Shown here piece after piece: positions 1 to 10,112 of a stretch of 11,387 bases of DNA. The position numbers were made by a program, and so were the translations under genes. Source of the stretch: Flavobacteriaceae bacterium (lineage in GTDB: Bacteria; Bacteroidota; Bacteroidia; Flavobacteriales; Flavobacteriaceae). The notes beneath the pieces are model-generated. The model was not told the DNA's origin and made no database searches. It was given only the letters and a program-made list of their open reading frames with translations. The stretch is taken from assembly GCA_026992695.1 (NCBI GenBank), contig JALWYP010000471.1, positions 1 through 11,387 of the forward strand. Direction: 5' to 3'. Each line of letters opens with the position of its first letter. Position 1 is the stretch's first letter.

Positions 1-1
1 A

Positions 2-1390
<1,389 letters not shown>

Positions 1391-1400
1391 CCCTAACATA

Positions 1401-2777
1401 ATGAAACATAAAACTATCATCGAACCATTTAAAATAAAATCGGTTGAACCGATTTTAATGAGTACGGAACAAGAGCGTATTGAATATATGAAAAAAGCTC
1501 ATAACAACCCTTTTTTATTAGATTCTGACCAAATCATTATTGATTTTTTAACCGATAGCGGAACTTCAGCAATGAGTGTAGAACAATGGGCAGGAGTTAT
1601 GCGCGGGGATGAATCGTATGCCGGTTCAAAATCGTGGAAAGCAATGGAAAAAGCCGTAAAAAATCTTACAGGAATGGATTATATCCTGCCTACTCACCAA
1701 GGACGTGCTGCAGAAAGGATTATTTATGGGTATTTAGGCGGAAAAGGAAAAACGTTTGTCAGCAATACCCATTTTGATACCACTCGTGCCAACATTGAAT
1801 ATTCCGGTGCCGAAGCCATTGATATTCCCATTGAAGAATCATATCATTCTTCGTTAATTCATCCCTTTAAGGGAAATCTTGATACCCACCAATTAGAAGC
1901 ACTTATTCGTCAAAAAGGAGCTGAGAATATTGGTGCGGTCATACTCACCGTAACAAACAATAGTGGTGGTGGACAACCCGTAAGTATGAAAAACACAAGA
2001 GCAGTAAGTAAAATATGCAAAAAATACAACGTACTTTTTTTATTAGATTGTTGTAGAATTGCAGAAAATGCTTACTTCATCAAACACAGAGAAGCAGGGT
2101 TTGAAAATAAAACCTATGAAGCGATTGCCCAAGAGATGTTTTCTTTGGTTGACGGTGCAGCGATGAGTTCTAAGAAAGATGCGCTGGTTAATATGGGTGG
2201 TTTTTTATCTCTTAGGGATAAAAAAATTGCCCAAGAATGTACTAACCAACTTATCATCACCGAAGGATTTGCTACCTACGGAGGACTTTCGGGAAGAGAC
2301 ATGGAAGCCCTTGCAATTGGTTTAAAAGAAGTTTTTGAACCGGATTACCTTCATTACCGAATAAAAAGCACGACATATTTGGGTGAAAAACTTCACAACA
2401 TGGGAGTTCCTGTGATGATGCCTATTGGCGGACATGCGGTCTATGTAGACGCAAAAAAATTATATACCCACATTCCTCCACATCAATACCCGGGACAAGC
2501 ATTGGTATGTGAATTGTACATAAAAGGCGGAATTAGAACCGTAGAAATTGGCTCAGTGATGTTTGGAAAATACGATGAAAATGGAGAATTAATTCCCGCC
2601 CCTATGGAGCTGGTACGGTTAGCCATTCCCAGACGTGTTTATACACAAAGTCATATGGAATATGTAGTAGAAACATTTGAAGAAATTTTAAAAACCAAAG
2701 AAACAGTAAAGGGGTACGCAATCACCGAAGAACCCAAATTTTTACGTCATTTTACAGCAAAGTTTGAAAAGCTCTAA
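1401..2777 (+). CDS. tnaA: Tryptophanase
   Basis: PLP-dependent L-tryptophan indole-lyase (EC 4.1.99.1), giving indole, pyruvate and ammonia; 458 residues against ~471 in E. coli. The PLP lysine is K259 in MSSKKDALV. Tryptophanase-type specificity residues are seen: HFDTTR has Asp where tyrosine phenol-lyase has Thr. TVEIGS (V381-E382-I383) stands where the lyase has MERG. The C-terminus LRHFTAKF keeps the indole-site His. LDCCR keeps the Asp and Arg of the PLP site. The start at 1401 matches the family N-terminus (EPFKIKSVEPI). An in-frame ATG at 1341 would add 20 residues lying inside the upstream gene and is rejected. No Shine-Dalgarno is seen; the leader is A-rich. The gene lies 10 bases after the tyrosine phenol-lyase gene and is clearly its paralogue, so the pair is probably an operon. 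No TnaC-like leader peptide or tryptophan permease is visible beside it. Confidence 0.93.
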   Translation: MKHKTIIEPFKIKSVEPILMSTEQERIEYMKKAHNNPFLLDSDQIIIDFLTDSGTSAMSVEQWAGVMRGDESYAGSKSWKAMEKAVKNLTGMDYILPTHQGRAAERIIYGYLGGKGKTFVSNTHFDTTRANIEYSGAEAIDIPIEESYHSSLIHPFKGNLDTHQLEALIRQKGAENIGAVILTVTNNSGGGQPVSMKNTRAVSKICKKYNVLFLLDCCRIAENAYFIKHREAGFENKTYEAIAQEMFSLVDGAAMSSKKDALVNMGGFLSLRDKKIAQECTNQLIITEGFATYGGLSGRDMEALAIGLKEVFEPDYLHYRIKSTTYLGEKLHNMGVPVMMPIGGHAVYVDAKKLYTHIPPHQYPGQALVCELYIKGGIRTVEIGSVMFGKYDENGELIPAPMELVRLAIPRRVYTQSHMEYVVETFEEILKTKETVKGYAITEEPKFLRHFTAKFEKL

Positions 2778-2805
2778 AAAAGCATACCACTACAAAGACT
2801 AACAC

Positions 2806-2831
2806 GCAATTATTTGAGTATTGTTTTTTTT
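2806..2831 (+). terminator. Weak intrinsic-terminator-like hairpin after tnaA
   Basis: GCAAT (2806-2810) can pair with ATTGT (2820-2824), including one G-T wobble, across a 9-base loop, followed by a run of eight T (2824-2831). The stem is short and AT-rich, so it would be weak. Its place just after the two-lyase unit and before a new promoter candidate is the main argument for it. Confidence 0.25.
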
Positions 2832-2859
2832 AATTTTAGCCTTTTCGGTATAAAATGCC

Positions 2860-2867
2860 TAAATTTG
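2860..2867 (+). promoter_or_regulatory. Bacteroidota -7 promoter element (TAAATTTG) for the S9 peptidase gene
   Basis: TAAATTTG matches the Bacteroidota sigma-ABfr -7 consensus TAnnTTTG. It lies 20 bases before the ATG at 2888, which would give a leader of roughly 13-16 bases. No convincing TTG -33 element is present at normal spacing. If the element is real, translation cannot start at the upstream ATG (2855), which supports the 2888 start. Confidence 0.45.
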
Positions 2868-2887
2868 AACCAATAAATTCGCTTATT

Positions 2888-5026
2888 ATGAAGAAATTAC
2901 TCAGCACTATTTGCCTGTTATTTTTAACAATTGTTTCTGCCCAAAACTCACAACACTTAACCCTTGACGATGCTGTTTTAGGTTATTATAAAGGATTATA
3001 TCCCGAACAAAAATCACTTCAATGGGTGGAGGGCGAAGACCGTTTTGCCTTTGGTGAAGACCAATCACTTTATACCCAAATTGCCAAATTACCGGCACTA
3101 ATTAAAGCACATCCCGAAATTTTATTTTCGCAACTAAAAAAGGCAGTCCCTAACCTACGTAGGATGCCGTATCAATTTCCGGTAGTAACCACAAGCGAAG
3201 CCGTTTTTTCTGCGTCTAATTCTACCTACTTTTACAATTATAAAAACAAAAGTTTAACTGCAACTATTAAACTCCCCGAAGATGCCCAAAATCAAGAATT
3301 AAACTACAAAGCAAAGGCAATTGCATACACCATAGATAATAATTTATATATCGCAACTCCTACAAACTCAAAGATTGCAGTAACCGCTATAAAAGATAAA
3401 AATATTGTTTCGGGGCAAGCAATCGCCCGATCTGAATTTGGAATCACCAAAGGTACTTTTTGGAGCCCTAATGGGAATAAATTAGCATTTTATCAAAAAG
3501 ATGAAAGCAATGTTACCGATTATCCGCTTGTAGATGTTACTACTACTCCGGCATCATTAAACAATATTAAATATCCTATGAATGATATGTCAAGCGAAAT
3601 TCCGAAAGCCGGAGTTTACAACCTAAAATCAAATTCGCTGGTTTATATGGATATTGATACTTCAGATGAACATTACCTTACCAATCTTTCTTGGTCACCG
3701 GATGAAAAATATATTTTTCTTGCCGAAGTAAATCGCGATCAAAATCATATGTGGTTTACAATGTATGATGCTACCACCGGAAAAAAAGTAAAAACCTTAT
3801 TTGAAGAAACCAACGATAAATGGGTAGAACCCGAACACACCGCGGTTTTCCTACCAAATAACAACACTACATTTCTTTGGATAAGCGAAAGAGACGGGTT
3901 TAATAATTTGTATTTATACGATATAAAGAAAGGGTTTATTAAACAACTTACGCATTTTAAATGGGTAGTAAATGATATTCTAGGTTTTGATGCTTCAGAA
4001 AAAAATGTGCTTATTACAGGAACCGGAAGCGATGCACGTGAGACCAAAGCATTTTCGGTAAATTTAAAAAACGGAAAAACAAAAGACCTAACTCCCGAAC
4101 CCGGAACCCACCAAGTACAACTTAGCACTACCGGAAATTACATAATCGATTCGTATTCGGGAATAGACGTACCTCGCGTAATAAAAATAAAATCGCTTAA
4201 CGGTGAAAAAGAAAATACTGTATTTACTGCCGAAAATCCCCTACAAGGATTTCAATTGGGTACTACCGAATTTGTAGACATTACATCCGATAATGGAATA
4301 AACCTACACGGAAGAATACTAAAACCCGCAAACTTTGACCCCAATAAAAAATATCCTGTTTTACTATATGTTTATGGCGGTCCTCATGCGCAATTGGTAA
4401 CCAACTCTTGGTTGGGAGGTTCTAATCTTTGGATGCAATGGATGGCTGCCGAAAATGACTACATTATTTTTACACTAGACAATCAAGGTTCTGCCAATCG
4501 AGGTTTTGCTTTTGAAAGTATCATCCATCGTCAAGTTGGCGAACAAGAAATTAAAGACCAGTTAAAAGGAATAAACTATTTAAAATCATTGTCGTTTGTA
4601 GATGCCAATCGTATAGCTGTTTTTGGTTGGAGTTTTGGTGGATTTATGACCAATTCGCTTATGCTTCGCCATCCCGGAGTATTTACTACAGCCGTTGCCG
4701 GGGGTCCCGTAACCGACTGGAAATGGTACGAAGTAATGTATGGCGAACGGTATATGGACAGACTTTCGCAAAACAAAGAAGGGTTTGAAAAAAACCGAAT
4801 TCACAATTATGTTCAAAACCTTGACGGAAAATTATTAGAAATTATTGGAAGTGTCGATCCAGTGGTGGTTCCGCAACACACCATGACGTTGTTAAAAGCA
4901 TTTGTAGAAGCAAAAAAACAAGTCGATTTTTTCTCTTATCCTATGCATCCTCATAATGTTAGAGGGATAGACCGTGTACATTTAATGAGAAAAGTACTGG
5001 ATTATATTTTAACCAATAATAAATAA
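2888..5026 (+). CDS. Secreted S9 prolyl tripeptidyl peptidase (PtpA / DPP-IV-like)
   Basis: Serine exopeptidase of MEROPS family S9B, 712 residues. Order: signal peptide (residues 1-19, MKKLLSTICLLFLTIVSAQ), DPP-IV-type beta-propeller to about residue 460, then an alpha/beta-hydrolase domain. The triad can be placed: S582 in GWSFGGF, D657 in GSVDPVV, H689 in HPHNVRG. Spacings of 75 and 32 residues equal those I recall for Porphyromonas gingivalis PtpA (S603, D678, H710). The stretch YEVMYGERY also matches PtpA, so release of tripeptides ending in proline is more likely than the dipeptides of DPP-IV. Expected location is the periplasm or outer surface. The start at 2888 is chosen because it begins exactly at the signal peptide; the ATG at 2855 would bury it. 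Oddity: IIG precedes the catalytic Asp loop where family members usually have IHG. The stop overlaps the next start (TAATG). Substrate class is inferred. Confidence 0.88.
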   Translation: MKKLLSTICLLFLTIVSAQNSQHLTLDDAVLGYYKGLYPEQKSLQWVEGEDRFAFGEDQSLYTQIAKLPALIKAHPEILFSQLKKAVPNLRRMPYQFPVVTTSEAVFSASNSTYFYNYKNKSLTATIKLPEDAQNQELNYKAKAIAYTIDNNLYIATPTNSKIAVTAIKDKNIVSGQAIARSEFGITKGTFWSPNGNKLAFYQKDESNVTDYPLVDVTTTPASLNNIKYPMNDMSSEIPKAGVYNLKSNSLVYMDIDTSDEHYLTNLSWSPDEKYIFLAEVNRDQNHMWFTMYDATTGKKVKTLFEETNDKWVEPEHTAVFLPNNNTTFLWISERDGFNNLYLYDIKKGFIKQLTHFKWVVNDILGFDASEKNVLITGTGSDARETKAFSVNLKNGKTKDLTPEPGTHQVQLSTTGNYIIDSYSGIDVPRVIKIKSLNGEKENTVFTAENPLQGFQLGTTEFVDITSDNGINLHGRILKPANFDPNKKYPVLLYVYGGPHAQLVTNSWLGGSNLWMQWMAAENDYIIFTLDNQGSANRGFAFESIIHRQVGEQEIKDQLKGINYLKSLSFVDANRIAVFGWSFGGFMTNSLMLRHPGVFTTAVAGGPVTDWKWYEVMYGERYMDRLSQNKEGFEKNRIHNYVQNLDGKLLEIIGSVDPVVVPQHTMTLLKAFVEAKKQVDFFSYPMHPHNVRGIDRVHLMRKVLDYILTNNK

Positions 5027-5331
5027 TGAAGCACTCCACCGGAAGCTATTATGCTGTTATATTTACTTCTGAATTAAATGATAATCCGGAAGGTTATACA
5101 GAAATGGCACATAAAATAGAAGCACTTGCCAAACAACAAAAAGGTTTTTTAGGGATAGATTCTGCTCGCGAAAAAACCGGTATTACTATTAGTTATTGGG
5201 AAACACTTGAAGATATAAAAAACTGGAAAACACAAAGCGAACACCTTATTGCCCAACAATTAGGTAAAGAAAAATGGTATAAAAAATACACCGTTCGGGT
5301 TTGTAAAGTAGAACGAGAGTACGGTAAATAA
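5026..5331 (+). CDS. Antibiotic biosynthesis monooxygenase (ABM) domain protein
   Basis: Small 101-residue protein of the dimeric alpha/beta-barrel ABM fold. The pattern is typical of one widespread subgroup: strand AVIFTSEL near residue 10, then AKQQKGFLGIDSAR at 35-48, GITISYWE at 52-59, an EHLIAQQLGKEKWY helix, and a final VRVCKVERE strand. Members of the fold include quinol monooxygenases, haem-degrading enzymes and proteins of unknown role. This subgroup has no assigned reaction that I can defend from sequence. There is no signal peptide, so it is cytoplasmic. The ATG overlaps the peptidase stop as TAATG, implying translational coupling even though the neighbour is secreted; a shared function is not obvious. 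Confidence 0.82.
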   Translation: MKHSTGSYYAVIFTSELNDNPEGYTEMAHKIEALAKQQKGFLGIDSAREKTGITISYWETLEDIKNWKTQSEHLIAQQLGKEKWYKKYTVRVCKVEREYGK

Positions 5332-5336
5332 ACAGG

Positions 5337-6671
5337 TTATTTGGTTTTTTGGGTAATAAATTCTTCCAGTTCCTCTAAACTTTGTGGTTTTGCAATAATA
5401 CGTTTGTCTTTATCTAAAACAAAATAAGTAGGTGTTCCGGTTATTCCGTAGCTGTTTCCTATTTCGTTATCCCATTTTCCGGGAGCAAATACGTGGATAA
5501 ACTCCGGATAGTAATAACTTTCACTTTTCCAATTGTTATTATCTTCATCTTCCAATCCTACCGCTATTACTTTATACTGAGTACTGTCTAAATTTTTCAC
5601 AAATTTATGTAAAAGAGGTATTTCCTTTAAACAATGCGAACAAGTACTGCTCCAAAAAACTACGATATAGTTTTGTGCTATATCCAAATCAAGCAAGTGT
5701 TGTGTTTTTTCTTTTCCGTCCTCTGTAATTTTCCAAGAAAAATCGGGTGCTACATTACCAATACTAAGGTTTTTATATTCAGTAAGCATAGCTACTAATT
5801 CGTTATCACCTAATTTAGTTGCTAATGGAATAAGATATTTTTCAGATAGGTAATTGGCATTATCAGTTAAATTGTAATTTACCAATCGTTGCCACAAATC
5901 GTATAGAAATGATTTTTGAAAATTGTCGTTGGCTTTACTTATATGCGAATAAATTACATCCAGATTTGTGTTGTAAACAGTTGTGAAATCTTCGGTTTCG
6001 GGAATAAAACCAACCAGATACCCCAAGGAGCGTTCCATTAAAAAATTAGAACTTTGCAATGTGGGATTTGTATAATCTATAGTGTCAAAATAATGTTCTT
6101 GTAGTTTGGTAATGTAAGTTACTGCGTCGATATATTCATTGGGAATATACGGTTTATTTGCTTTTACAAACTCGTAAGCTAAGTTGTTTTTTGCTTGCTC
6201 TTCGTAGGTATTTTGAGTTTCTCTTTGGCTGTTAAATAGAGATAGCAACGCTTTTTTATCTGTATCGCCTTTGGTATAAAATTCTCCTATTTTTTGACCA
6301 ATTTGAGACATTTTATTCATGTATTCACCCAAAATATCATTTGCTTGAGAATGAATGACAATTCCTTCTTTAGCGTCTAAGGTGAATGTAATGTCTTCAT
6401 TACCATTAAATAACACATCAAAATTAAATTCTTCTTGCGGTAGGTCATACGTAATTTTATAAATTCCTTTGGTTTGTGTGCTATCTAGTGTAAAAGTAAT
6501 TTTACCATTGTCTATTTTTCCTTGCGAGATATAATTGGGTCTTGTTGGAGACATTTTATATAAGATTGCCCATTTGTATTTTTCGGCAGGAGTAAAGGTT
6601 CCGGTAATGGTATGTTGGGCTTGTGCCAATGTAGTAAACGCCAATAAGGTAAAAAGTGTTTTTTTTAACAT
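5337..6671 (-). CDS. Secreted TlpA-like thioredoxin-fold protein with N-terminal DUF4369-like region
   Basis: 444-residue extracytoplasmic thiol-disulfide protein. A signal peptide covers residues 1-19 (MLKKTLFTLLAFTTLAQAQ). A beta-rich region of the DUF4369 type follows to about 125, then a helical linker to about 300, and a TlpA/AhpC-type thioredoxin domain from about 310. The active site is WSSTCSHC, with the CxxC cysteines at C344 and C347. The cis-proline is P414 in GTPTYF. Such Bacteroidota proteins are thought to reduce or exchange disulfides in the periplasm; the substrate is unknown. The start at 6671 is used because it begins the signal peptide; a TTG at 6698 only adds nine residues ahead of it. 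The gene follows mfd by 30 bases on the same strand, so it is probably co-transcribed. Its stop faces the ABM gene stop with 5 bases between. Confidence 0.87.
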   Translation of the reverse strand: MLKKTLFTLLAFTTLAQAQHTITGTFTPAEKYKWAILYKMSPTRPNYISQGKIDNGKITFTLDSTQTKGIYKITYDLPQEEFNFDVLFNGNEDITFTLDAKEGIVIHSQANDILGEYMNKMSQIGQKIGEFYTKGDTDKKALLSLFNSQRETQNTYEEQAKNNLAYEFVKANKPYIPNEYIDAVTYITKLQEHYFDTIDYTNPTLQSSNFLMERSLGYLVGFIPETEDFTTVYNTNLDVIYSHISKANDNFQKSFLYDLWQRLVNYNLTDNANYLSEKYLIPLATKLGDNELVAMLTEYKNLSIGNVAPDFSWKITEDGKEKTQHLLDLDIAQNYIVVFWSSTCSHCLKEIPLLHKFVKNLDSTQYKVIAVGLEDEDNNNWKSESYYYPEFIHVFAPGKWDNEIGNSYGITGTPTYFVLDKDKRIIAKPQSLEELEEFITQKTK

Positions 6672-6701
6672 TGTTTTGTTTTTTGTATTATACGGCAAAT
6701 A

Positions 6702-9700
6702 TTAAGCCATTATTCTGTTTAAAACTTCCAACGCTTTTTTAACGGTGGTTATCTCTTCAAAAGTAATAATTAATCGCAAACCATTTCGGGTTTGTTTTTC
6801 TTTTATGCTAACTTCTCTAGGGTGTTGTTGTGCAAATTGTAAAACGTTTGTAAATGCTTCGGTTTTATAAAATTCGCTTTCTTGGTTAGCTATAAAATAG
6901 CCTACGAGTTTGTTTTGTTTCATTAGTACGCGTTCCAGACCTATTGTAATGGCAGCCCATTTTACTCTAATACTGTACAAAAGGTCTGTAACCGGTGTGG
7001 GAAGTTCACCAAACCGATCGATGAGCTCTTTTTCAAATTTTTGTAGCTCTTCTTCAGTTTTTAATGTGCTTAATTTATTGTAAAGGTTTAATCTTTCGGT
7101 AATATTGTTAATGTAATCGTCGGGGAAAAGCAATTCAAAATCGGTATCAATAACGGTTTCTTTTACAAAACGTTTGTCATTTTCTTGGTTTGCATACAGT
7201 TCTTTAAACTCATTTTCTTTAAGTTCTTCAATGGCTTCTTGCAGAATTTTTTGGTAGGTTTCAAAACCAATTTCGTTAATAAACCCGCTTTGTTCGCCAC
7301 CCAGTAAATCGCCCGCTCCTCGTATTTCCAAGTCTTTCATCGCAATGTTAAAACCGCTACCCAACTCATTGTGTTGTTGTAGTGCGGTAATACGTTTTTG
7401 GGCATCGCTAGTCATTGCCGAGAAGGGAGGCGTAATAAAATAGCAAAAAGCTTTTTTATTGCTTCGTCCTACACGCCCTCGCATTTGGTGTAGGTCTGCC
7501 AACCCAAAATTATTGGCATTGTTTATAAAAATAGTATTGGCATTAGGCACATCTAATCCGCTTTCGATAATGGTAGTAGAAACCAACACATCAAACTCTC
7601 CGGACATAAATGCCAGCATTAATCTCTCCAGTTTTTTACCGTCCATTTGTCCGTGACCTATCCCAATTTTGGCATCGGGAAGGAGTCGTTGTAACATTCC
7701 GGCTACTTCTTTTATGTTTTCTATTCGGTTGTGTACAAAAAATACTTGTCCGCCTCGTGAAATTTCGTATCGTATGGCATCTCTAATTAGTTCTTCAGAA
7801 AACCGAATAACTTGTGTTTCTATGGGATAACGATTGGGTGGCGGTGTTGTGATAATCGATAAATCCCGAGCCGCCATTAAGCTAAACTGAAGCGTACGTG
7901 GGATGGGTGTAGCGGTTAGGGTAAGCGTGTCTACATTTTCTTTAATGGTCTTGAGTTTGTCTTTTACCGAAACACCAAATTTTTGTTCTTCGTCGATAAT
8001 TAATAAGCCTAAATCTTTAAAAACAACACTTTTGCTTACCAGTTGGTGTGTGCCAATTACAATATCCAGCGTTCCGTCTTTTAGTTCTTCCAGTACTTTT
8101 TTTCGTTCTTTAGTAGTTCTAAAACGATTTAGGTAATCTACCGTTACCGGCATCTCTTTGAGTCGTTCGGTAAATGTTTTAAAATGTTGAAAAGCCAAAA
8201 TGGTTGTAGGTACCAATACGGCAACTTGTTTGCCGTTATCAACTGCTTTAAAAGCCGCTCGAATGGCAACTTCGGTTTTACCAAATCCTACATCGCCACA
8301 CACAAGCCTATCCATAGGTCTGGGGCTTTCCATATCTTGTTTTACATCGGCGGTAGCGGAGGTTTGGTCCGGTGTATCTTCAAACATAAAGGAAGACTCG
8401 AGTTCGTATTGCAAATACGAATCGGGCTCATATTGAAATCCTTTTTGGGTTCGGCGTTTGGCATAGAGTTTTATAAGGTCAAAAGCAATTTGTTTAACCC
8501 GTTTTTTGGTTTTTTGTTTTAGTTTTTTCCACGCGCCGCTTCCCAGTTTGTAAAGTTTGGGTACGGCACCGTCTTTTCCGTTGTACTTGGTAATTTTATG
8601 TAATGAATGAATACTCAAATACAAAATATCACGCTCACCGTAAATAAGTTTTATGGCTTCTTGTTGTTTTCCGTTTACGTCTATTTTTTGCAGTCCGCCA
8701 AATTTTCCAATCCCGTGATCGATATGCGTAACATAGTCGCTTATCTCCAGATTGGTGAGTTCTTTTAAAGTAAGCGCTTGCTTTTTGGCATAACTGTTTT
8801 TGATATGAAACTTATGATAGCGTTCAAAAATCTGATGGTCGGTATAGCAAGTTATTTTTAAATCGTGGTCTATAAAACCTTGATATAACGGAAAAACTAG
8901 TATTTCAACTTGTTTAATCTCTTGCTCTACATCTTCAAAAATATCGGTAAATCGTTTTGCTTGTTGCTCGTTACTACAAAATATATAGTTGGTATATCCT
9001 TTTTGAGATTGAGTGTTTAAATTGGTTATTAATAAATTAAATTGTTTGTTAAAAGAAGGGTGTGGTGTGGTATGAAAAGTTATTGCGTTTTCATTTTTTG
9101 AATGGGTTTCAATAAAAACACGGGTAAAGTTAGCTATTTCTGAATGTAGCAAGCCGGAAGTACAAAATAATTCTTCGGGTTTACTGAAGGATACTTCGGA
9201 AGCGATATTTTGAAACGTTTCTTGAGCTTTTTTGAAAAGTTTATCGAGTGTTGCTGAAAAATTATCGTTATCTTTTACAAAAATGACAGTTTTTTTAGCA
9301 ATGTATTTTAAAAAACTCTCGCGTGTTTCCTCCATCATTTTGTTTTCCATATTCGGAATTATGGAAATCTTTTTTTGAGTTTCTATTGAGAGTTGTGTTT
9401 CTACATCAAAGGTGCGAATGCTTTCTACTTCCTCATCAAAAAACTCGATACGATACGGATGGTCATTGCTAAAAGAAAATACGTCTAGAATGCCTCCACG
9501 AACTGAAAATTCACCGGGTTCGGTAACAAAATCTACTCGATTAAAATGATATTCAAACAACACTTCGTTTACAAAATCAATAGATAAATTATCGCCTACT
9601 GCAATTTTAAGGGTATTTTTTTCAAGTTGTTTTCGGGTTACTACTTTTTCAAAAAGAGCTTCGGGATAACTTATAATTACTGCCGGTTTTTTTCGAGAGT

Positions 9701-10037
9701 TTATTCGGTTTAATACTTCGGCACGAAGCAAAATGTTGGCGTTGTTTGTTTCTTCTATTTGGTAAGGTCTACGGTAGCTACTGGGATAAAAAAGCACATT
9801 TTTATCGCCCAACAACTGTTCTAAATCGTTTAGGTAGTAAGCGGCTTCTTCTTTGTTATTCAACAAAACCAAAAACGGTTTGTCGATTTGTTGAAATAGT
9901 TGCGAAATCACTAAGGATAATGACGACCCTACTAAGCCCGAAAGGGTAGATTTTGTTTGTGATTGGGCAATGGTTTCTTGCAGTTTTCGCAGTTGCGAAG
10001 ACTTTTTATACAGTGTAGAAACCACGGTTTTGCTCAT
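6702..10037 (-). CDS. mfd: Transcription-repair coupling factor Mfd
   Basis: ATP-dependent DNA translocase that removes stalled RNA polymerase and recruits UvrA; 1111 residues against 1148 in E. coli. The N-terminal UvrB-like module has a degenerate Walker A (GLVGSS, 34-39, no GKT), as expected for Mfd, and EPGEFSVRGGILDVFS. The RNA-polymerase-interacting region includes HIDHGIG (438-444). The helicase core has Walker A GDVGFGKTEVA (K587), DEEQ (682-685), TATPIPRTL and GRVGR (854-858). The translocation/TRCF motif (GAGDLLGGEQSGF) and the C-terminal autoinhibitory domain follow. All core motifs look intact and the frame is unbroken. The ATG at 10037 is preferred over an in-frame TTG at 10046. 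A TlpA-like gene follows by 30 bases. A TAnnTTTG element ends only 6 bases before the ATG, hinting at a very short or absent leader. Confidence 0.97.
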   Translation of the reverse strand: MSKTVVSTLYKKSSQLRKLQETIAQSQTKSTLSGLVGSSLSLVISQLFQQIDKPFLVLLNNKEEAAYYLNDLEQLLGDKNVLFYPSSYRRPYQIEETNNANILLRAEVLNRINSRKKPAVIISYPEALFEKVVTRKQLEKNTLKIAVGDNLSIDFVNEVLFEYHFNRVDFVTEPGEFSVRGGILDVFSFSNDHPYRIEFFDEEVESIRTFDVETQLSIETQKKISIIPNMENKMMEETRESFLKYIAKKTVIFVKDNDNFSATLDKLFKKAQETFQNIASEVSFSKPEELFCTSGLLHSEIANFTRVFIETHSKNENAITFHTTPHPSFNKQFNLLITNLNTQSQKGYTNYIFCSNEQQAKRFTDIFEDVEQEIKQVEILVFPLYQGFIDHDLKITCYTDHQIFERYHKFHIKNSYAKKQALTLKELTNLEISDYVTHIDHGIGKFGGLQKIDVNGKQQEAIKLIYGERDILYLSIHSLHKITKYNGKDGAVPKLYKLGSGAWKKLKQKTKKRVKQIAFDLIKLYAKRRTQKGFQYEPDSYLQYELESSFMFEDTPDQTSATADVKQDMESPRPMDRLVCGDVGFGKTEVAIRAAFKAVDNGKQVAVLVPTTILAFQHFKTFTERLKEMPVTVDYLNRFRTTKERKKVLEELKDGTLDIVIGTHQLVSKSVVFKDLGLLIIDEEQKFGVSVKDKLKTIKENVDTLTLTATPIPRTLQFSLMAARDLSIITTPPPNRYPIETQVIRFSEELIRDAIRYEISRGGQVFFVHNRIENIKEVAGMLQRLLPDAKIGIGHGQMDGKKLERLMLAFMSGEFDVLVSTTIIESGLDVPNANTIFINNANNFGLADLHQMRGRVGRSNKKAFCYFITPPFSAMTSDAQKRITALQQHNELGSGFNIAMKDLEIRGAGDLLGGEQSGFINEIGFETYQKILQEAIEELKENEFKELYANQENDKRFVKETVIDTDFELLFPDDYINNITERLNLYNKLSTLKTEEELQKFEKELIDRFGELPTPVTDLLYSIRVKWAAITIGLERVLMKQNKLVGYFIANQESEFYKTEAFTNVLQFAQQHPREVSIKEKQTRNGLRLIITFEEITTVKKALEVLNRIMA

Positions 10038-10043
10038 TGTTGG

Positions 10044-10051
10044 CAAAGATA
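10044..10051 (-). promoter_or_regulatory. Candidate -7 promoter element for mfd (TATCTTTG)
   Basis: On the minus strand TATCTTTG (followed by C) fits the Bacteroidota -7 consensus TAnnTTTG. It ends 6 bases before the mfd ATG, so transcription would begin at or within a base or two of the start codon, giving a leaderless or near-leaderless mRNA. No clear TTG -33 element is seen; the upstream side is a T-rich tract. Confidence 0.4.
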
Positions 10052-10084
10052 CTATTTGATTTAGGAATTAAAAAAATTAAACTT

Positions 10085-10092
10085 TATATTTG
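10085..10092 (+). promoter_or_regulatory. -7 promoter element for the TerB-like gene (TATATTTG)
   Basis: TATATTTGC is a full match to the Bacteroidota -7 consensus TAnnTTTG and lies 20 bases before the ATG at 10113, implying a leader of about 13-16 bases. A TTTG at 10055-10058 could be the -33 element, but its 26-base spacer is longer than usual. The 75-bp gap therefore appears to hold two divergent promoters. Confidence 0.5.
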
Positions 10093-10112
10093 CCGAAAAT
10101 TAACATACAATT

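Noticed and set aside
2855..2887. Earlier ATG for the S9 peptidase
   Set aside because: It puts 11 residues ahead of a clean signal peptide and lies 5' of the likely transcription start.
6672..6701. Separate promoter for the TlpA-like gene (AATATTTG near the mfd stop)
   Set aside because: It misses the first T of TAnnTTTG; read-through from mfd over a 30-base gap is simpler.
7459..8522. Open frames antisense to mfd
   Set aside because: They are low-complexity, Ser/Leu-rich shadows of the mfd coding frame with no motifs or plausible start context.
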